The position numbers were made by a program, and so were the translations under genes. A stretch of 64,000 nucleotides of DNA, from NCBI GenBank assembly GCA_018223035.1, contig JAAEZD010000004.1, positions 315,280 to 379,279 on the forward strand, read 5' to 3'. Shown here one piece after another: positions 62,469 to 64,000 of the stretch; position 1 is the first letter of the stretch; every line of letters starts with the position of its first letter. This DNA comes from Heliomarina sp018223035. Lineage in GTDB: Bacteria > Pseudomonadota > Alphaproteobacteria > Rhodobacterales > Rhodobacteraceae. Under the pieces are notes generated by a model. That model made no database searches. It was given only the letters and a program-made list of their open reading frames with translations, and was not told the origin of the DNA.

Positions 62469-63424
62469 GTCTCGCCCGTCAATCGCCGCCGCCCGCGCAA
62501 CCAGACCTGTTCAAGCAGCTTTCCCATGACTGAAAGCGAAACCGCCGGTGGTTCGACGGCAAGAGAGGCAATATCGGAAAGGTCCCGCGCCTTGACCGCG
62601 TCAATCGTCCTGCGCCATGCCCATTCCTTGCGTATATCTGTCAGGTGTCGCCGCAGCGCTGCCTTATCCCGTTGCGAAAGGTCGGGGCGGGTCAAAAGCG
62701 CGCGGTCGACCGCGACAATGGCGCCAAGGTCGGCCGTCGTATGGTTTGAACTGAGTGAATCGCCTCGGTGCACGGCAAAGTACCCCTTTGGCCCAACAAG
62801 CTGAAAGTTGCAGCCCGCCGCCAGCGCTTCGGCGTACAACAGGTAATCCTCTGCAAGCCGCATGCCCTCTGCATAGCGCAATCCGTTGCGTTCTAAAAAA
62901 CCCCTGTTCATGAGCGGTTTGACGAACCCAAGCTCGCCCCTGTTCCCGCGGCGATTGCGGCGGTTTCCGTCGACGAATATCTCAAATGTGATCCGCTCGG
63001 GGACCGTGCTGTTTACCTGCCACAACGGGCTTTGCGTCGAGTTCAGATCGCTGTTAGTGACGCGATAGATATCATCGGCCAGAAAATCCGCGCCGCAAGC
63101 TGTCGCCTCGGCCAAGAGCCGTGCCAGACGTTCCGGCGCCATGAAATCATCGGAATCGAGCACCGCCAACCAAGGCGCCGTACTGGTCTCGATACCATTG
63201 TTGCGGGTCGATGCTGCGCCCATATTCTTTGACTGGGAAATGACCTTCAGCCGTGGATCTTGGACAGATTTCGCAATCGCCACCGTATCGTCCTGCGAGC
63301 AATCGTCGACGACGATCACTTCGACCTTAGCCGTCTGCGCCAGCGCCGAATGTATCGCACGAAGAATAGTATCGCTTGCATTATAAGCCGCGATAATAAC
63401 GGCGATTTCCGCATTTGGGGCCAC
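62465..63424 (-). CDS. GT2 family glycosyltransferase (ExoO-like)
   Basis: A 319-aa GT-A protein: IAVIIAAYNASDTILRAIHS (about residues 7-26), VIVVDDCSQDDT, LAVLDSDD and the C-terminal FVKPLMNRGFLERNGLRYAE (about residues 167-186). It is a clear paralogue of the gene at 26604-27596. It converges with the GT4 gene (4-bp overlap). It is the outermost glycosyltransferase on the right side. Confidence 0.88.
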   Translation of the reverse strand: MAPNAEIAVIIAAYNASDTILRAIHSALAQTAKVEVIVVDDCSQDDTVAIAKSVQDPRLKVISQSKNMGAASTRNNGIETSTAPWLAVLDSDDFMAPERLARLLAEATACGADFLADDIYRVTNSDLNSTQSPLWQVNSTVPERITFEIFVDGNRRNRRGNRGELGFVKPLMNRGFLERNGLRYAEGMRLAEDYLLYAEALAAGCNFQLVGPKGYFAVHRGDSLSSNHTTADLGAIVAVDRALLTRPDLSQRDKAALRRHLTDIRKEWAWRRTIDAVKARDLSDIASLAVEPPAVSLSVMGKLLEQVWLRGRRRLTGET

Positions 63425-63970
63425 GTCTGCCTCCCCTTAGAAATGTAAGCCGATCTGGCGGCTTCAGAAAAATTAAGTAAGTAAAAAATGCATCGATTGA
63501 TGTGATCGTAAGGCACTTGTCAGCTAGCACAAAGTCAAAACCACCGTTTTCCTCGTTTCCCCATGCGGATGCCTCAGGGTCGGCATTTTCACCAAAGCCG
63601 GCTCCCAGCGGTCGCCCGTGACGGGCCTTGGGTTGCAAACCGGTTGCCTTTTGGCCGCATTTTTGAGAGATGATCCCGCTTCAAGCGCCAGCATCCGTCG
63701 CCTTGAAGCTATGGGCAAACGGGCAGGGCAAAACGGGAGTCCGATGCCGAAATGAGTAAAGACGCCAGATCAGCTTCCCGCCTCTCCGTCGCCCCGATGA
63801 TGGATTGGGGGGACGTTCTGTAGCTCATTGTTTTTAATTGTATATTTTGTTGTCTGGCGTCAAGTAGCAAAGAAATAGCAATCCCGGCAAACTCTGAGCT
63901 AATGGGATGAACTGCCTTCCCACCAACCCGCTGCTACCGTGGCGGGCATAGGTGGAGAGAGGAGCATCTG
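63425..63970. other. Intergenic region between the polysaccharide locus and IS element
   Basis: About 545 bp without a supported gene. A 64-codon ORF on the minus strand (63524-63718) has a protein-like C-terminus but no ribosome site that I trust, and I cannot place it. The stretch 63820-63860 is AT-rich and may hold a promoter. From 63890 on the bases look like the left end of an insertion sequence. Confidence 0.4.
63920..63955 (+). ncRNA. Nested hairpin in the presumed IS110 left end
   Basis: CCACC-AA-CCCGC ... GCGGG-CATA-GGTGG forms two stacked perfect 5-bp stems directly before the ribosome site GGAGAGAGGAG of the transposase start. In the IS110 group the non-coding left end codes for the guide-like bridge RNA; that this hairpin belongs to such an RNA is inferred. 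Confidence 0.35.
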
Positions 63971-64000
63971 ATGGACATCAAGGTTCTGGGCATTGATTTG
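63971..64000 (+). mobile_element. IS110-family transposase, first ten codons
   Basis: An ATG at 63971 follows GGAGAGAGGAG (63953-63963) and reads MDIKVLGIDL before the window ends. This start agrees with IS110-family DEDD transposases, whose N-terminus is a short beta strand ending in GIDL with the first catalytic Asp. Only thirty bases are visible, so the call rests on that motif and on the structured upstream region. Confidence 0.5.

Noticed and set aside
63524..63718. 64-codon minus-strand ORF before the IS110-like start
   Set aside because: Basic, repeat-like translation with no recognised family and no good ribosome site; could be an IS remnant but cannot be supported.

Overview
The window looks like a chromosomal scaffold of a marine alphaproteobacterium of the Rhodobacteraceae (Roseobacter group). 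The reasons are a full-length DMSP lyase of the DddL type, a TRAP dicarboxylate-type transporter, the glxBCD-glnT set with its XRE-cupin regulator and purU, a Cys-type formate dehydrogenase with DUF3305/DUF3306/DUF6494/DUF6505 partners, and a GC-rich coding style with many ATGA/GTGA overlaps. All family assignments come from reading the protein sequences; no database search was run.

Layout, left half (1-25.1 kb): this is ordinary housekeeping and marine C1/N/S metabolism. Positions 1-9243 hold a formate dehydrogenase locus. The catalytic subunit runs off the left edge, followed by a small Tat-signal protein, a TorD-like chaperone (interrupted by a 10-N scaffold gap), DUF3306 and DUF3305 on the minus strand. 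Divergently there is a 650-aa polyferredoxin, DUF6494, an Mrp/ApbC ATPase, a biotin/lipoate-ligase-like protein without the usual lysines, and DUF6505. Then come a flavin reductase, a secreted DUF992 protein, dddL, adk, acs, a TRAP transporter whose binding-protein gene carries an apparent 1-base deletion, hemP with an unknown partner, and the glxBCD/glnT/XRE/purU block (glutamine-linked amine metabolism, possibly the N-methylglutamate route).

Right half (25.2-64 kb): this is a roughly 38-kb surface-polysaccharide locus, probably for a sulfated exopolysaccharide. It holds a full Wzx/Wzy-type set: ExoY-like initiating transferase (50123), flippase (51163), polymerase/ligase (33424), outer-membrane export protein (54235) and polysaccharide co-polymerase (55449). 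There are seven glycosyltransferases of GT2/GT4 type (one ExoA-like, two ExoO-like), two related GT-C membrane transferases, an OafA-type acyltransferase, a GMC oxidoreductase and a secreted GH16 hydrolase. Four different sulfotransferases are spread over the locus. Embedded in it are two very large, probably extracellular proteins without recognisable signal peptides: a 1278-aa G8-domain/LamG protein and an 1823-aa LamG / soluble-glucose-dehydrogenase-like / PKD-repeat protein.

The polysaccharide locus is set off by AT-rich spacers and a degraded ORF on the left. On the right, the window ends at what appears to be the first ten codons of an IS110-family transposase, preceded by a structured non-coding stretch. 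The locus may therefore be an acquired or rearranged island. The most novel material is the combination of several sulfotransferases with G8/LamG and LamG/sugar-dehydrogenase giants in one Wzx/Wzy locus, the co-polymerase with a degenerate kinase domain, and the poorly described formate-dehydrogenase accessory operon.
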